64,000 bases of DNA. It comes from Clostridium sp. CAG:524. GTDB taxonomy: Bacteria > Bacillota_I > Bacilli_A > RF39 > UBA660. This document shows positions 37,171-46,949 of the stretch, piece after piece. How positions within the stretch are numbered: position 1 is the first letter of the stretch; every line of letters starts with the position of its first letter. The notes beneath the pieces are model-generated. The model saw nothing but the letters and a program-made list of their open reading frames with translations. It was not told the DNA's origin and made no database searches. Location of the stretch: positions 148,013 through 212,012 of the forward strand of contig FR880118.1 of assembly GCA_000434555.1 (NCBI GenBank), given 5' to 3'. The position numbers and the translations under genes are program-made.

Positions 37171-39513
37171 TTACCATTTCCAATTCTTTATTTCAGGCAT
37201 ATCTTCTCCATATTCTTTAATGTATTCTTTATGTTCTATAAGTTTATTTTTACACCATTCATTTAATGCAGAAGATTTATCACCTAATTTATCAAGATAT
37301 TTTAATGCATCTATTACTAAATTATATCTATCTAATTTATTTTGTACTTTCATATCAAATGTTGTTGTTATAGTTCCCTCTTCTAAGTAACCATGAACAT
37401 GCATATTTTGATTATGTCTTTTATATGTAAGTTCGTGTATTAGATTAGGATATCCATGAAATGCGAATATAATTGGTTTATCTTTTGTAAACAAGTTATC
37501 ATATTCAGCATTTTCTAATCCATGAGGATGATTTTCATGACTCTGTAATTTCATTAAATCAACGACATTTATAAATCTTATTTTTAAGTCACTAAAGTTT
37601 TCTCTTAATATTTTAGTAGCTGCTAGTGCTTCAATAGTTGGTGTTTCTCCAGCACATGCCATTACAAGGTCAGGTTCACATCCATCATCATTACTAGCAA
37701 AATCCCATCTACCAAGTCCTTTAGTACAATGCTTTATCGCATCACTCATATTTAACCATTGAGGGCGTGGATGTTTTGATGCCACTATTACATTAATATA
37801 ATTTTTACTTCTAATACAATGATCAAAACAAGATATTAACGTATTAGTATCAGGTGGCAAATATATTCTAACTATATCTGCTTTTTTAGTAACAATATGA
37901 TTTAAAAATCCTGGGTCTTGATGAGTAAATCCATTATGATCTTGCTGCCATACATATGAACTTAATATAAAGTTTAATGATGAAATATCTCTTCTCCATG
38001 GTAAATCTTTTGCTACTTTTAACCATTTTGCATGTTGACTTGCCATTGAATCAACTATTCTAATGAATGCTTCATAACTATGAATAAATCCATGTCTACC
38101 TGTTAATAAATATCCTTCAAGCATTCCTTCACATAAGTGTTCACTTAATACTGAATCTATTACTCTTCCATATGGACTAATAAATTCATCATTATCATAT
38201 CTAATTCCATTCCATTGTCTATTAGTTGCTTCAAATACATGATTAAGTCTATTTGAAAGTGCTTCATCTGGACCAAATATTCTAAAGTTCTTTTTATTTT
38301 CATTTAATTTAATAATGTCTCTTATGAAATATCCAAGTTCCATCATATCTTGACTTATTGTTTCACCTGGATTTTTAACTTCAACTCCATAACCTCTAAA
38401 ATCAGGAATATTTAATTCTTCAAGTAGTAGTCCACCATTCGCATGAGGATTCATTCCCATACGATGATTTCCTTTAGGTGCAAGTTCTTTTAATTCTTTT
38501 TTAAGTGTTCCATTTTCATCGAATAATTCTTCAGGTTTATAACTTCTAAGCCATGCTTCTAATATTTCTAAGTTTTCTGGATGTTCTTTATTTACCACTA
38601 CTGGTACTTGATGACTTCTAAATGTTCCTTCAACTTGTAAATCATTTACAAATTTAGGTCCACCCCAACCTTTAGGTGTTTTTAATATTATCATTGGAAA
38701 AGTAGCTCTTTTATTAAGTCTTGTTTTACTTTTAATAATTTTAATTTCTTCAATACATCTGTCTAATGTTCTAGCCATTAATTCATGTATTTTAGCAGTA
38801 GATGATGCCTCTACTACATAAGGATTCCAGCCACATCCTTCAAAATATTTAATAAGTTCATCTTCTGGAATTCTTGAATATATAGTTGGATTAGCAATTT
38901 TATATCCATTTAAATGTAATATTGGAAGAACTATTCCATCAGTAAGTGGATTTATTATTTTATTTAAGTGCCATGAGGCTGCGAGTGGTCCTGTTTCTGC
39001 TTCTCCATCTCCTACTACACAAGCAGCAATTAAATCAGGATTATCAAGAACTGCTCCAAAAGCATGAGATAAAGAATATCCAAGTTCTCCACCCTCGTTT
39101 ATACTTCCTGGAGTTTCTGGTGCTACATGTGAACTAATTCCACCTGGAAAACTAAATTGTTTGAATAATTTTTTCATTCCGTCAATGTCTTCCGTAATAC
39201 TAGGATATATTTCACTATAACTTCCTTCAAGATAAGTATTCGCAACCATTGCTTGACCACCATGGCCTGGTCCTGAAATATATATCATATCTAAATTATA
39301 TTTTTTAATAATTCTATTTAAATGCACATAAACAAAATTTTGACCTGGTGCTGTTCCCCAATGTCCTACTACATTTGGTTTAATTTGATCAAGTGTTAAT
39401 TTTTCCCTTAACAGTGGATTATCTTTTAAATAAAGTTGTCCTACTGAAAGATAATTAGCCGCTCTTAAATATGCATTAATATTTTTTAATTCCCTATCAC
39501 TTAGTGTTTTCAT
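37171..39513 (-). CDS. xfp: Xylulose-5-phosphate/fructose-6-phosphate phosphoketolase
   Basis: A TPP-dependent enzyme splitting xylulose-5-P (and often fructose-6-P) into acetyl phosphate and a triose or tetrose phosphate; the key step of heterofermentative metabolism. 780 aa is typical. [19 protein letters not shown] near residue 50, the TPP motif [15 protein letters not shown] (about 168), and the C-terminal HQDPGFLNH and ASKHPRPQW are family hallmarks. GGAGG is 5 nt before the ATG. No acetate kinase is adjacent. Confidence 0.97.
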   Translation of the reverse strand: MKTLSDRELKNINAYLRAANYLSVGQLYLKDNPLLREKLTLDQIKPNVVGHWGTAPGQNFVYVHLNRIIKKYNLDMIYISGPGHGGQAMVANTYLEGSYSEIYPSITEDIDGMKKLFKQFSFPGGISSHVAPETPGSINEGGELGYSLSHAFGAVLDNPDLIAACVVGDGEAETGPLAASWHLNKIINPLTDGIVLPILHLNGYKIANPTIYSRIPEDELIKYFEGCGWNPYVVEASSTAKIHELMARTLDRCIEEIKIIKSKTRLNKRATFPMIILKTPKGWGGPKFVNDLQVEGTFRSHQVPVVVNKEHPENLEILEAWLRSYKPEELFDENGTLKKELKELAPKGNHRMGMNPHANGGLLLEELNIPDFRGYGVEVKNPGETISQDMMELGYFIRDIIKLNENKKNFRIFGPDEALSNRLNHVFEATNRQWNGIRYDNDEFISPYGRVIDSVLSEHLCEGMLEGYLLTGRHGFIHSYEAFIRIVDSMASQHAKWLKVAKDLPWRRDISSLNFILSSYVWQQDHNGFTHQDPGFLNHIVTKKADIVRIYLPPDTNTLISCFDHCIRSKNYINVIVASKHPRPQWLNMSDAIKHCTKGLGRWDFASNDDGCEPDLVMACAGETPTIEALAATKILRENFSDLKIRFINVVDLMKLQSHENHPHGLENAEYDNLFTKDKPIIFAFHGYPNLIHELTYKRHNQNMHVHGYLEEGTITTTFDMKVQNKLDRYNLVIDALKYLDKLGDKSSALNEWCKNKLIEHKEYIKEYGEDMPEIKNWKW

Positions 39514-39581
39514 TTTTCCTCCTATTATCTATATATATTTTACAATAATTAAGGTCAAAAAAAAAGATATTGTTATTTGTT

Positions 39582-40034
39582 TTACAATACTCTTTCGCAT
39601 AAATCTTCATATTTACTTCCATGAGGTGTTATTATGAATTGTCTTGTATCTTCATCAACCATCTTTATCTTAATATCAAGTCTATTTTTTGGTAAAATAT
39701 CTTCAATTAAATCAGCCCATTCTATGATGCATACACCCCTTTTAGTGAAATATTCTTCTATTCCTATATCTTGTTTAGTATCACTTAAACGATATACATC
39801 CATGTGAAATAATTTCATCTCAGCATTATCATATTCTTTAATGATATTAAATGTTGGAGATGTTATGTTTTCATTAATACCTAATGCTAAAGCAAAAGCC
39901 TTTGTGAAAACAGTTTTTCCACTTCCAAGGTCTCCTATAAGACAAATAACCATATTAGGAAATTTTTCTGACTCAATATTTTGTGCTAATTCCATTGTCT
40001 CATCTTCGGAATAAGTTGTAATTTTATATTGCAT
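39582..40034 (-). CDS. tsaE: tRNA threonylcarbamoyladenosine biosynthesis ATPase TsaE
   Basis: A P-loop ATPase assisting TsaB/TsaD in making t6A37 of tRNAs. Walker A GDLGSGKTVF (about residues 34-43), TSPTFNII, HMDVYRLSD and IIEWAD are family motifs; 150 aa is typical. GGTGAT six bases before the ATG at 40034 decides the start over a longer frame to 40094. The genes for TsaB and TsaD are not adjacent here. Confidence 0.93.
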   Translation of the reverse strand: MQYKITTYSEDETMELAQNIESEKFPNMVICLIGDLGSGKTVFTKAFALALGINENITSPTFNIIKEYDNAEMKLFHMDVYRLSDTKQDIGIEEYFTKRGVCIIEWADLIEDILPKNRLDIKIKMVDEDTRQFIITPHGSKYEDLCERVL

Positions 40035-40160
40035 TTGTATCACCATATTTATTGTAACATTAAAAAATAAATATATACAATAGTTTTTAGTCATTTTACA
40101 TTATTATTATATTTGTCTATACAATAGACTTATTTATTACATACAATAGTCTAGGAGGAA

Positions 40161-40667
40161 ATGATAAAAATGTTATATGATGAAACAAATAACAAATATG
40201 ATTTAGATTATAATGAAATCTATGATTATGAATATGATATAGATAAGGTTGTTAATAAGAATAGTTATAATGATGTAGATATTAATATAGATAGTATTAA
40301 TTTTAATAGAGATAATAGTTTATACTCACCTATGGAAGGATTTAATAAAGGTAACATGTTTAAAAATTTATACTCAAAGTATAAAAATCATATATATAAA
40401 TTAAGAGTTAACAGTAAAAAAGATGAGTTATTATATAATATTCAAATGTATAGTTTTGCAATGAAAGATATGAATCTTTATTTAGATATTTATCCTGATG
40501 ATAAAAATATTTTAAATAGTTTTCATGATTATAGAAAGAAGTATGAGGTACTTAAAAAACAATATGAAAGTGAATATGGTCCGCTATGCATGAGTAATAC
40601 ACTTAATACTGAAAAATGGACCTGGGTAAGTAATCCTTGGCCATGGGATAAAGGAGGTAACAATTAA
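40161..40667 (+). CDS. cotJB: Spore coat protein, CotJA-CotJB fusion
   Basis: A 168-aa protein. The part near residues 54-73 (LYSPMEGFNKGNMFKNLY) is the core of CotJA, and residues about 90-165 (LLYNIQMYSFAMKDMNLYLD...WVSNPWPWD) are a full CotJB domain (PF12652). In Bacillus these are separate cotJA and cotJB genes. The AGGAGG box is only 2 nt from the ATG at 40161 but 11 nt from a second ATG at 40170, which may be the real start. CATACAAT at 40140-40147 resembles a sigma-E -10 element (weak). It overlaps cotJC by one base. Confidence 0.85.
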   Translation: MIKMLYDETNNKYDLDYNEIYDYEYDIDKVVNKNSYNDVDINIDSINFNRDNSLYSPMEGFNKGNMFKNLYSKYKNHIYKLRVNSKKDELLYNIQMYSFAMKDMNLYLDIYPDDKNILNSFHDYRKKYEVLKKQYESEYGPLCMSNTLNTEKWTWVSNPWPWDKGGNN

Positions 40668-41224
40668 TGTTTAAATATGAAAAGACACTGGAGTATCCTG
40701 TTAATGTTAGAAAAAAAGATTTAAAAATGGCTAAACTTTTAGTGGCTCAATTTGGTGGTCCAGATGGTGAACTTGGTGCTTCACTTCGTTATTTAACTCA
40801 AAGATTCAGTATGCCAGATGATAGAGGTAAAGCATTACTTACTGATATTGGTTGTGAAGAACTTGGACATGTTGAAATGATATGTACAATGATACATCAA
40901 TTAATCGAAGGTGCTTCTGTTGATGAAATTAAAAATGCTGGGCTTGAATCTTGGTATACACAGCATAATAAAGGCGTTTATCCAATGGATGCTAGTGGTG
41001 TTCCATTTACAGCTGCTTATATAGCATCAACTGGTAACCCAATCGTTGACTTGCAAGAAGACCTTGCCGCTGAAGAAAAAGCAAGAGCGACATATGAAAA
41101 CTTAATGGACTTAACAAATGATGAGAGTTTACTTGCTCCACTATCATTCTTAAGACAAAGAGAAGTAGTTCATTATACAAGATTTAAAGAATTACTAGAT
41201 TATTACAAGAAAAAAGGATATTAA
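40667..41224 (+). CDS. cotJC: Spore coat protein CotJC (manganese catalase family)
   Basis: A 185-aa ferritin-like four-helix protein. QFGGPDGELGASLRYLTQR, EELGHVEMICTMI and EEKARATYENLM with REVVHYTRF carry the Glu/His ligands of a dimetal site, as in manganese catalases and CotJC. A coat component made under sigma-E in Bacillus. GGAGG is 8 nt before the ATG, which overlaps the stop of the CotJA-CotJB gene. Confidence 0.94.
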   Translation: MFKYEKTLEYPVNVRKKDLKMAKLLVAQFGGPDGELGASLRYLTQRFSMPDDRGKALLTDIGCEELGHVEMICTMIHQLIEGASVDEIKNAGLESWYTQHNKGVYPMDASGVPFTAAYIASTGNPIVDLQEDLAAEEKARATYENLMDLTNDESLLAPLSFLRQREVVHYTRFKELLDYYKKKGY

Positions 41225-41236
41225 TTTTTTATTATT

Positions 41237-41260
41237 AAACTTCACTTATGTGAGGTTTTT
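41237..41260 (+). terminator. Terminator of cotJ operon
   Basis: 9-bp stem 41237-41245/41250-41258 (one G-T pair) with a T run; it overlaps the end of the convergent ABC permease gene. Confidence 0.75.
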
Positions 41261-41957
41261 ATATGTTCTTTTTCTTAAATATCCTAATTCCAATAATGGT
41301 AAATAATGTACTATAAAATAATAATATTGGTATACCAAGTTTTAATGACAAATTAATATCATATAACTGATTTATCGTATCTATTAAATTATTCTTATAA
41401 TAGCTTAAATCTATATATGGTAAAAATGTATATTTAACAATGTTAATATCTTTAGAAAGTAATAGTTCAGTTATAGTAATTCCAAATGTTAATAACAATA
41501 TACTTATTCCTGATGTAATACTTCTATTCTTAATAAATGTACTTAATAACATTATAATTGTTGATATAAATACTAACGAAATGCTAGTTATAAAGAAGTT
41601 ATTAACATTTTTTACATCTACTTTCAATATAATGTGGATAAGTAATGTATATATTAACAATTCAAAAGTAAAAATTATAATTGTTAACAATTTTGATATA
41701 TAAATTTTAGTTCTATTAACAGGCTTTGTTAAATAAAATCTAAAAGTACCAGAATCTATTTCTTCACTAATGATACCACTAAATAATATTGATATAATTA
41801 TTCCTATAAAAGGTATAAGAGTAAACATATTATCCATACTTATTTTTTCATTGTTAATAAAATAGTTAATGATGATTATAATTGTTAATACAATAAATGA
41901 TATAAATTGCTTTTTAAATCCTAGTTTTATAAATTCATTTTTAATTAGATTTATCAT
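41259..41957 (-). CDS. ABC-2 type transporter permease
   Basis: A 232-aa protein with six membrane segments; the region IISEEIDSGTFRFYLTKPVNRTKIYISK is typical of ABC-2 permeases. It overlaps the ATPase gene by 17 nt and forms an exporter with it. The substrate is unknown; peptide antibiotics or lipids are usual for this type. Confidence 0.85.
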   Translation of the reverse strand: MINLIKNEFIKLGFKKQFISFIVLTIIIIINYFINNEKISMDNMFTLIPFIGIIISILFSGIISEEIDSGTFRFYLTKPVNRTKIYISKLLTIIIFTFELLIYTLLIHIILKVDVKNVNNFFITSISLVFISTIIMLLSTFIKNRSITSGISILLLTFGITITELLLSKDINIVKYTFLPYIDLSYYKNNLIDTINQLYDINLSLKLGIPILLFYSTLFTIIGIRIFKKKNI

Positions 41958-42822
41958 TATTACCTAACATTTCAAAAAATTCTTCTTCAAGTTTATTATT
42001 CTTTTCACTTATTCTATATACTTTTATATCATTATTTACTAGTTTTTTATTTAACTCGCTTATTATTTTATCATTTTCATACACTTCTAATTTTTCATTA
42101 ATACAATAATCATTTAAAAGTAATGTTGCTTTAGAATAATCATCTACTTCAAATACCACATTCTTTTTATCACTTCTTTGTTTCATTTTTATCTTTTGTA
42201 TTTTACCATTGTTAATAAATATTATTTTATTGCATAAGTCTTCTATTTCATTTAACATATGTGATGAGATTATTATTGTAGTATCTTTTAAATCTTTTAA
42301 GATGTTCATTACCTTTTTAATGCCTTCTGTATCAAGACCATTAGTTGGTTCATCAAGTATTAATATTTTAGGTTTATTAATTAAGGATGATGCGATTGCT
42401 AACCTTTCTTTCATACCAAGTGAATATGTTTTAAATTTCTTACCTAGGTATTTTTCCATTTCCAATATTCTTACTATTTCTTCAATTGTTTCTTCATTAA
42501 CACCTTTAAACATTGTTTTAAATAGTTCCAAATTCTTTTTACCAGATAATGTTTTATACATATCAGGTGTTTCAATTATTGTACCTACGATTGACATAGC
42601 TTTTTCATAATCATATTTAAGGTTATAGTCATAATATATAATATTTCCTTCATCAATCGTATATAGTCCTGTCATTAATTTAAGTAGAGTTGATTTACCT
42701 GCTCCATTTTTACCAACAAGACCAATTATTTCTCCTTCATAAGCATCAAAACTGATATTATCAAGTATCTTTTTACCTCCTATTTCTTTACTAACATTTC
42801 TTACTGTTATTGATTTTTTCAT
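41941..42822 (-). CDS. ABC transporter ATP-binding protein (BcrA-type)
   Basis: A 293-aa ATPase: Walker A GLVGKNGAGKSTLL (about residues 33-46), signature YSLGMKERLA, Walker B ILILDEPTNGLD and switch His in IISSHML. The C-terminal 80 residues fit BcrA-like exporters. GGAGGG precedes the ATG. The 200-bp region upstream (42823-43000) holds the probable promoter and a repeated AAAATTCAATT (about 42884 and 42915). Confidence 0.92.
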   Translation of the reverse strand: MKKSITVRNVSKEIGGKKILDNISFDAYEGEIIGLVGKNGAGKSTLLKLMTGLYTIDEGNIIYYDYNLKYDYEKAMSIVGTIIETPDMYKTLSGKKNLELFKTMFKGVNEETIEEIVRILEMEKYLGKKFKTYSLGMKERLAIASSLINKPKILILDEPTNGLDTEGIKKVMNILKDLKDTTIIISSHMLNEIEDLCNKIIFINNGKIQKIKMKQRSDKKNVVFEVDDYSKATLLLNDYCINEKLEVYENDKIISELNKKLVNNDIKVYRISEKNNKLEEEFFEMLGNNDKSN

Positions 42823-43000
42823 AAATCCCTCCTTCGTTTAAATGGAGTATATATGATTTTAAAATAGTATGCAAATCGGTAAAATTCAATTTTAAGGTAG
42901 TTTTTTATAGTGAAAATTCAATTATTTCCTAGAAGATTTTTAAGTTTTCAGTATAGTTTTTATACTCATTTTTAAATTTTACACTTTTTTCAAGAAATTT

Positions 43001-43025
43001 AAAAAACTTACAATTAAGTAAGTTT
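43001..43025 (-). terminator. Terminator of the AAA+ gene
   Basis: 8-bp stem 43004-43011/43018-43025, T run on the minus strand. Confidence 0.7.
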
Positions 43026-44014
43026 TACATATCATTTAAATCAACATTTTCTTCAGCAATTAAATCTTTAAACATTTCTTTGAATTGCGCTATTGCTTTA
43101 ACTTTAGCATCTTCATAAACAACTTTTGTTCTACATATTGCTTTATAGAAATGTTTTATTTTAACTGTATCACTATTTTCATATAATGCCATTGAAAATG
43201 CACTCATGACTATTGTTAATGCTATATCTGGATATCTATTACCTATCTCGTATATTCTTTTATATTCATCTGTCATATCAACAATGAATTTAAATAATTT
43301 TTCACGAATAAAGTCTGTATATCCGATTTTTATTCCTGTTCTTTTTTCATACTTTGGATAAGTACCCATCAAAATATCAACACATTGTTCTTGAGTAGGC
43401 TCAAGTACATCAACTTTTAAAAAACGTCTTAAGAAGGCTCTATCTCTTAAAATATATGCTTCATATTCTTCATAAGTAGTCGCACCAATCATTTTGATAT
43501 CTCCACGGTCAAGACCTGGTTTTAACATGTTGGCAAAGTCTATACTCATATTAGCAGTATTTCTATTAACAAGTAAGTGAACTTCATCTATGAATAATAA
43601 TATATTCTTTTTAGTTTTAAGCTCATCAACTAATAATTGAAGTCTGTTTTCTGTTTGACCATCTTCCATTTTAGTTTCACCAAGTAATGATGTGATATTA
43701 ACTTTAATAAGTTGATATGGTTTTAATGCATTTGGAATATTTCCATTTACCATTCTATATCCTATACCTTCAACAATCGCAGTTTTACCTACACCAGCTT
43801 TACCTACTAATAAAGCACTCTTTTCTGGAGTTAAAAGTATTTCAATAGTTTGCTCTATTTCTTTTTCTCTACCAATCGCAGGATTAGTTACATATTCTTT
43901 TTTACTTAAGTTTTCACCATAAGTATCAAGAATACTCATCTTTTTAACTCTTTCTTCTGCTGCTGAAAGTGGCTTCTTTTCTTCAAATTCCATAAATTCC
44001 ATATCTTTATTCAT
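43025..44014 (-). CDS. Single-domain ClpB/ClpC-like AAA+ ATPase
   Basis: A 329-aa protein equal to one AAA+ module related to the first ATPase domain of Clp[21 protein letters not shown], Walker [10 protein letters not shown] (about 72-80), Walker [11 protein letters not shown], sensor GATTYEEY and arginine-finger DRAFLRRF. There is no Clp N-domain, no second AAA domain and no ClpP-binding loop, so it is not a normal Clp unfoldase. Role unknown; the context gives no partner. GAGGATG is the ribosome binding site. Confidence 0.87.
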   Translation of the reverse strand: MNKDMEFMEFEEKKPLSAAEERVKKMSILDTYGENLSKKEYVTNPAIGREKEIEQTIEILLTPEKSALLVGKAGVGKTAIVEGIGYRMVNGNIPNALKPYQLIKVNITSLLGETKMEDGQTENRLQLLVDELKTKKNILLFIDEVHLLVNRNTANMSIDFANMLKPGLDRGDIKMIGATTYEEYEAYILRDRAFLRRFLKVDVLEPTQEQCVDILMGTYPKYEKRTGIKIGYTDFIREKLFKFIVDMTDEYKRIYEIGNRYPDIALTIVMSAFSMALYENSDTVKIKHFYKAICRTKVVYEDAKVKAIAQFKEMFKDLIAEENVDLNDM

Positions 44015-44075
44015 ACTTCATCCTCTTTTTTCATATTAATTTTATCAATTTTTGAAATAAAAGTCCATATTTTTA

Positions 44076-44104
44076 TTGACAAATATAATTTATTAATCTA
44101 TAAT
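44076..44104 (+). promoter_or_regulatory. Promoter of tRNA-Asn
   Basis: TTGACA (44076-44081), 17-nt spacer, TATAAT (44099-44104): a perfect consensus sigma-A promoter 13 nt before the tRNA. Confidence 0.88.
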
Positions 44105-44117
44105 TATTTATGCAAGT

Positions 44118-44193
44118 GCCTGATTAGCTCAGTCGGTAGAGCAAACGGCTGTTAACCGTTGGGTCGCAGGTTCGAGTCCTGCATCAGGCGCCA
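44118..44193 (+). tRNA. tRNA-Asn (anticodon GTT)
   Basis: Complete cloverleaf with acceptor stem GCCTGAT/ATCAGGC, anticodon GTT in CTGTTAA, T loop TTCGAGT and encoded CCA. A stand-alone gene with its own promoter and terminator. Confidence 0.96.
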
Positions 44194-44203
44194 TTTGCAA
44201 ATC

Positions 44204-44231
44204 AAACTCAAGGTTAAACTTGAGTTTTTTC
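44204..44231 (+). terminator. Terminator of tRNA-Asn
   Basis: 9-bp stem 44204-44212/44219-44227 with T run. Confidence 0.85.
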
Positions 44232-44241
44232 TTTTATAAAA

Positions 44242-46209
44242 TTATATTAATAAATTAAGTATTGTTAAAAATATTATTCCAAGAAGAAGTGGTACTAAAA
44301 AACTATATATCATCCATTTAGTTCCTACTTCTTTTTTTATTGTTAAAAGTGTAGTGCCACAAGGAAAATGCATTATTGAAAATAGTATAACATTTATCGC
44401 AGTTATAAACGTCCATCCATTATTAATAAATATATTTTTAATATTAACACTTTCAGTAAGTAACGAAATACTACTTGTATTCAAGTACCCCATTATCATA
44501 ATTGGAAGTACTATTTCATTAGCTGGTAATCCAAGTAAGAATGATAAAATAATATTTCCATCCATACCAAGTAATCTACCAAATGGTTCAAGTATAGTTG
44601 ACACACCACTAAACACACTTACATTATTAACTTTAATATTTGTCATTAACCATATAATAAGACCAGATGGAATAGATACTAGTATTGCTTTTTTTAGTAT
44701 TGATAATGATTTATATACAAAACTATTCTTAAGTATTCTTGATAATTTTACTTTTTTATAATCAGGCAGTTCTAATATAAAGAATCCACTATATCCTTTT
44801 AATAATGTTTTAGAAAGTATAAATGATGTTAAAAATGATATTATAATTGAAAATAATACAAATAACATAAGATAAAATGATACCAATAATTTATTATTAC
44901 TATTTGTGAAAAACATTGATATAAGAGCAATTATCATTGGAAATCTACCATTGCATGGTATGAATGAATTAGTTATTATCGCAAGTAATCTATCTCTTTT
45001 CGAATCAATTATCCTACTTCCAACTATCGCACAAGCATTACATCCAAATCCAGAACACATAGTTAAAGATTGTTTACCATGACAATTACAACATTTACAT
45101 ATTCCATCTAGGTTAAATGCTATTCTTGGAAGTATACCTGTTTCTTCAGCATAAGTAAATAAGAAAAAGAATATAACAAGAGGTGGAAACATAACAGATA
45201 TAATATATGTAACTATTCTATATATTCCAAATAACAATGGTTCATATATAAATTTAGGAATACTATCCTTACATAAATTGTATAAAATACCTTCTATCCA
45301 TGAAAACAATTTACTAAGTAAATCACTAGGATAATTCGCAAGTACAATTGTTATTAAAAATATACCAAACATAATCAAACATAAAGATAAAATACAATAT
45401 AATTTTTTTGAAAATATCTTATCAAGTTTAGACATCTCTTTATCTTTAACATTTATTGTTTCTTTAGAAATAGATGATGAAATTGAATTTAATTTAATAG
45501 ATATTTCATTAGATACTTCTTCACTATTAATACTTCTTAAATAATAAGATAATTCTTTATCAATAATATTTATTCCATATCTTTCATATATATAATCTAC
45601 AAGTGATGTATCATTTTCAAGTACTTTTATAGCAATAAATCTATTATTAAAATACTTTGGTAATAATGATTCAACTTTACTTATCTTTTCTTCTAAACAT
45701 TCACTATAATAAAAATTATAATTAGAATATGTGTCTTCACTTAAAGAATTTATTAATTCATTAATACCAATTTTATTTTTGGTTGAACACTTAATTATCT
45801 TAATATTTAAAATGCTTTCTAATTTTTTATAATCAATATTTATACCCTTTTCTTCTACTTCATCTATCATATTTATACATAGTATTACGTTCCTATTGAT
45901 TTGTAATATCTGTAATAATAAATTAAGATTCTTTTCTATACTAGACGCATCACATACATATATTATCTTTTCATAATCATCAAATAATAATGTATTTTTA
46001 GTTATCTTTTCTTCATCACTTAAATCACTTAAAGAATATATTCCAGGTAAATCTACTAAAGTATAATGTGTTTTCTTAATCTTTTTACTTGCAAGTTCAA
46101 CTGTCTTACCTGTCCAGTTACCAGTATGTTCATGTGAATGAGTAAGTATATTAAATAGTGATGATTTTCCTACATTAGGATTACCACATAAAAGTATATT
46201 CTCATTCAT
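44242..46209 (-). CDS. feoB: Ferrous iron transporter FeoB
   Basis: Imports Fe2+. The N-terminal G domain has CGNPNVGKSSLF, the TGNWTGKTVE switch, DLPGIYSL and NMIDEVEEKG; the membrane domain has eight or so helices with the two gate regions ADETGILPR-like (here TYAEETGILPRIAF) and IPCNGRFPMIIAL. 655 aa matches FeoB. A CCNCHGKQSLTMCSGFGCNAC stretch holds the conserved cysteines. It overlaps the FeoA gene by 8 nt. Confidence 0.96.
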   Translation of the reverse strand: MNENILLCGNPNVGKSSLFNILTHSHEHTGNWTGKTVELASKKIKKTHYTLVDLPGIYSLSDLSDEEKITKNTLLFDDYEKIIYVCDASSIEKNLNLLLQILQINRNVILCINMIDEVEEKGINIDYKKLESILNIKIIKCSTKNKIGINELINSLSEDTYSNYNFYYSECLEEKISKVESLLPKYFNNRFIAIKVLENDTSLVDYIYERYGINIIDKELSYYLRSINSEEVSNEISIKLNSISSSISKETINVKDKEMSKLDKIFSKKLYCILSLCLIMFGIFLITIVLANYPSDLLSKLFSWIEGILYNLCKDSIPKFIYEPLLFGIYRIVTYIISVMFPPLVIFFFLFTYAEETGILPRIAFNLDGICKCCNCHGKQSLTMCSGFGCNACAIVGSRIIDSKRDRLLAIITNSFIPCNGRFPMIIALISMFFTNSNNKLLVSFYLMLFVLFSIIISFLTSFILSKTLLKGYSGFFILELPDYKKVKLSRILKNSFVYKSLSILKKAILVSIPSGLIIWLMTNIKVNNVSVFSGVSTILEPFGRLLGMDGNIILSFLLGLPANEIVLPIMIMGYLNTSSISLLTESVNIKNIFINNGWTFITAINVILFSIMHFPCGTTLLTIKKEVGTKWMIYSFLVPLLLGIIFLTILNLLI

Positions 46210-46426
46210 ATGATACCTCTATCTTACTAGCATCTTTATCTCTTAATGCTATAAAAGTATTTTTTATCTTATAACAAGATGGATCTTTAAATAGTGATGT
46301 GAATTTCTTTTCAACAATCTCCCCATCTATAAATCCTAAATCATATAATCTTCTTTTCTTTATACCACTATGTTTTACATTTTTTATATACGCTTTATCA
46401 TTTATATTTAAATCATTTAGATTCAT
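46202..46426 (-). CDS. feoA: FeoA family iron transport protein
   Basis: A 74-aa SH3-like protein needed with FeoB: DLNINDKAYIKNVKHSGIKKRRLYDLGFIDGEIVEK fits FeoA. AGGAGG is 6 nt before the ATG at 46426, so a longer frame to 46477 is rejected. No DtxR/Fur box is obvious in the short upstream region. Confidence 0.9.
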   Translation of the reverse strand: MNLNDLNINDKAYIKNVKHSGIKKRRLYDLGFIDGEIVEKKFTSLFKDPSCYKIKNTFIALRDKDASKIEVSYE

Positions 46427-46495
46427 AAAGTTCCTCCTAACTATAGTAATATATGAATTAATATCTTTTTTTGACAAATAATCATATTATTTACT

Positions 46496-46876
46496 ATGAA
46501 TAAGAGTTTCCATGATTTATTTAATACTAATCCTAGATATTCTACTTCTATTAGTTTTATTTTAGGACTTCTTTTAGTTGATAGTTTAACTGCTCCTGAA
46601 CAAAATATGCTTGGAAACTGGATTATTTTAATGGGTCAAACAATACTTACTAATGCTGCATCTCAAAATATTATTGAATCAAGAATAAGTGGTAATATAT
46701 TTAATATAAATTCTAAAGAAGTAAAATGTATTTATAATCCACCTGTTTACGATATTAAAAAAATAAAAGAAATAATAAAACAAGTTTATCCTAATAGTAG
46801 TAATGATGTAGACAAACTAAATGATATGATAAAAGACCTTCAAAAGAAAATTGAAGAACTTAAGAAAAGTGAATGA
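46496..46876 (+). CDS. Small protein with one hydrophobic segment, unknown
   Basis: A 126-aa protein. A hydrophobic stretch lies at about 17-52 and a C-terminal coiled coil (DVDKLNDMIKDLQKKIEELKK). No family recognised. No ribosome binding site precedes the ATG, and a TTGACA at 46471 lies only 25 nt upstream, so the message may be nearly leaderless. It is divergent from feoAB. Confidence 0.6.
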   Translation: MNKSFHDLFNTNPRYSTSISFILGLLLVDSLTAPEQNMLGNWIILMGQTILTNAASQNIIESRISGNIFNINSKEVKCIYNPPVYDIKKIKEIIKQVYPNSSNDVDKLNDMIKDLQKKIEELKKSE

Positions 46877-46921
46877 TTTACCTTTTTTAGGATAAATCTA
46901 TATTTTTTCCTAGAAAAAGCC

Positions 46922-46949
46922 AAAAGAAAAGTAGAAACATATTCTACTT
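46922..46949 (-). terminator. Terminator of the HAAS-domain gene
   Basis: 8-bp stem 46929-46936/46942-46949 with a T-rich minus-strand tract. Confidence 0.65.

Noticed and set aside
46441..46500. Iron-box (DtxR or Fur type) upstream of feoA
   Set aside because: No convincing inverted repeat of either class was found in the 70-bp divergent region.
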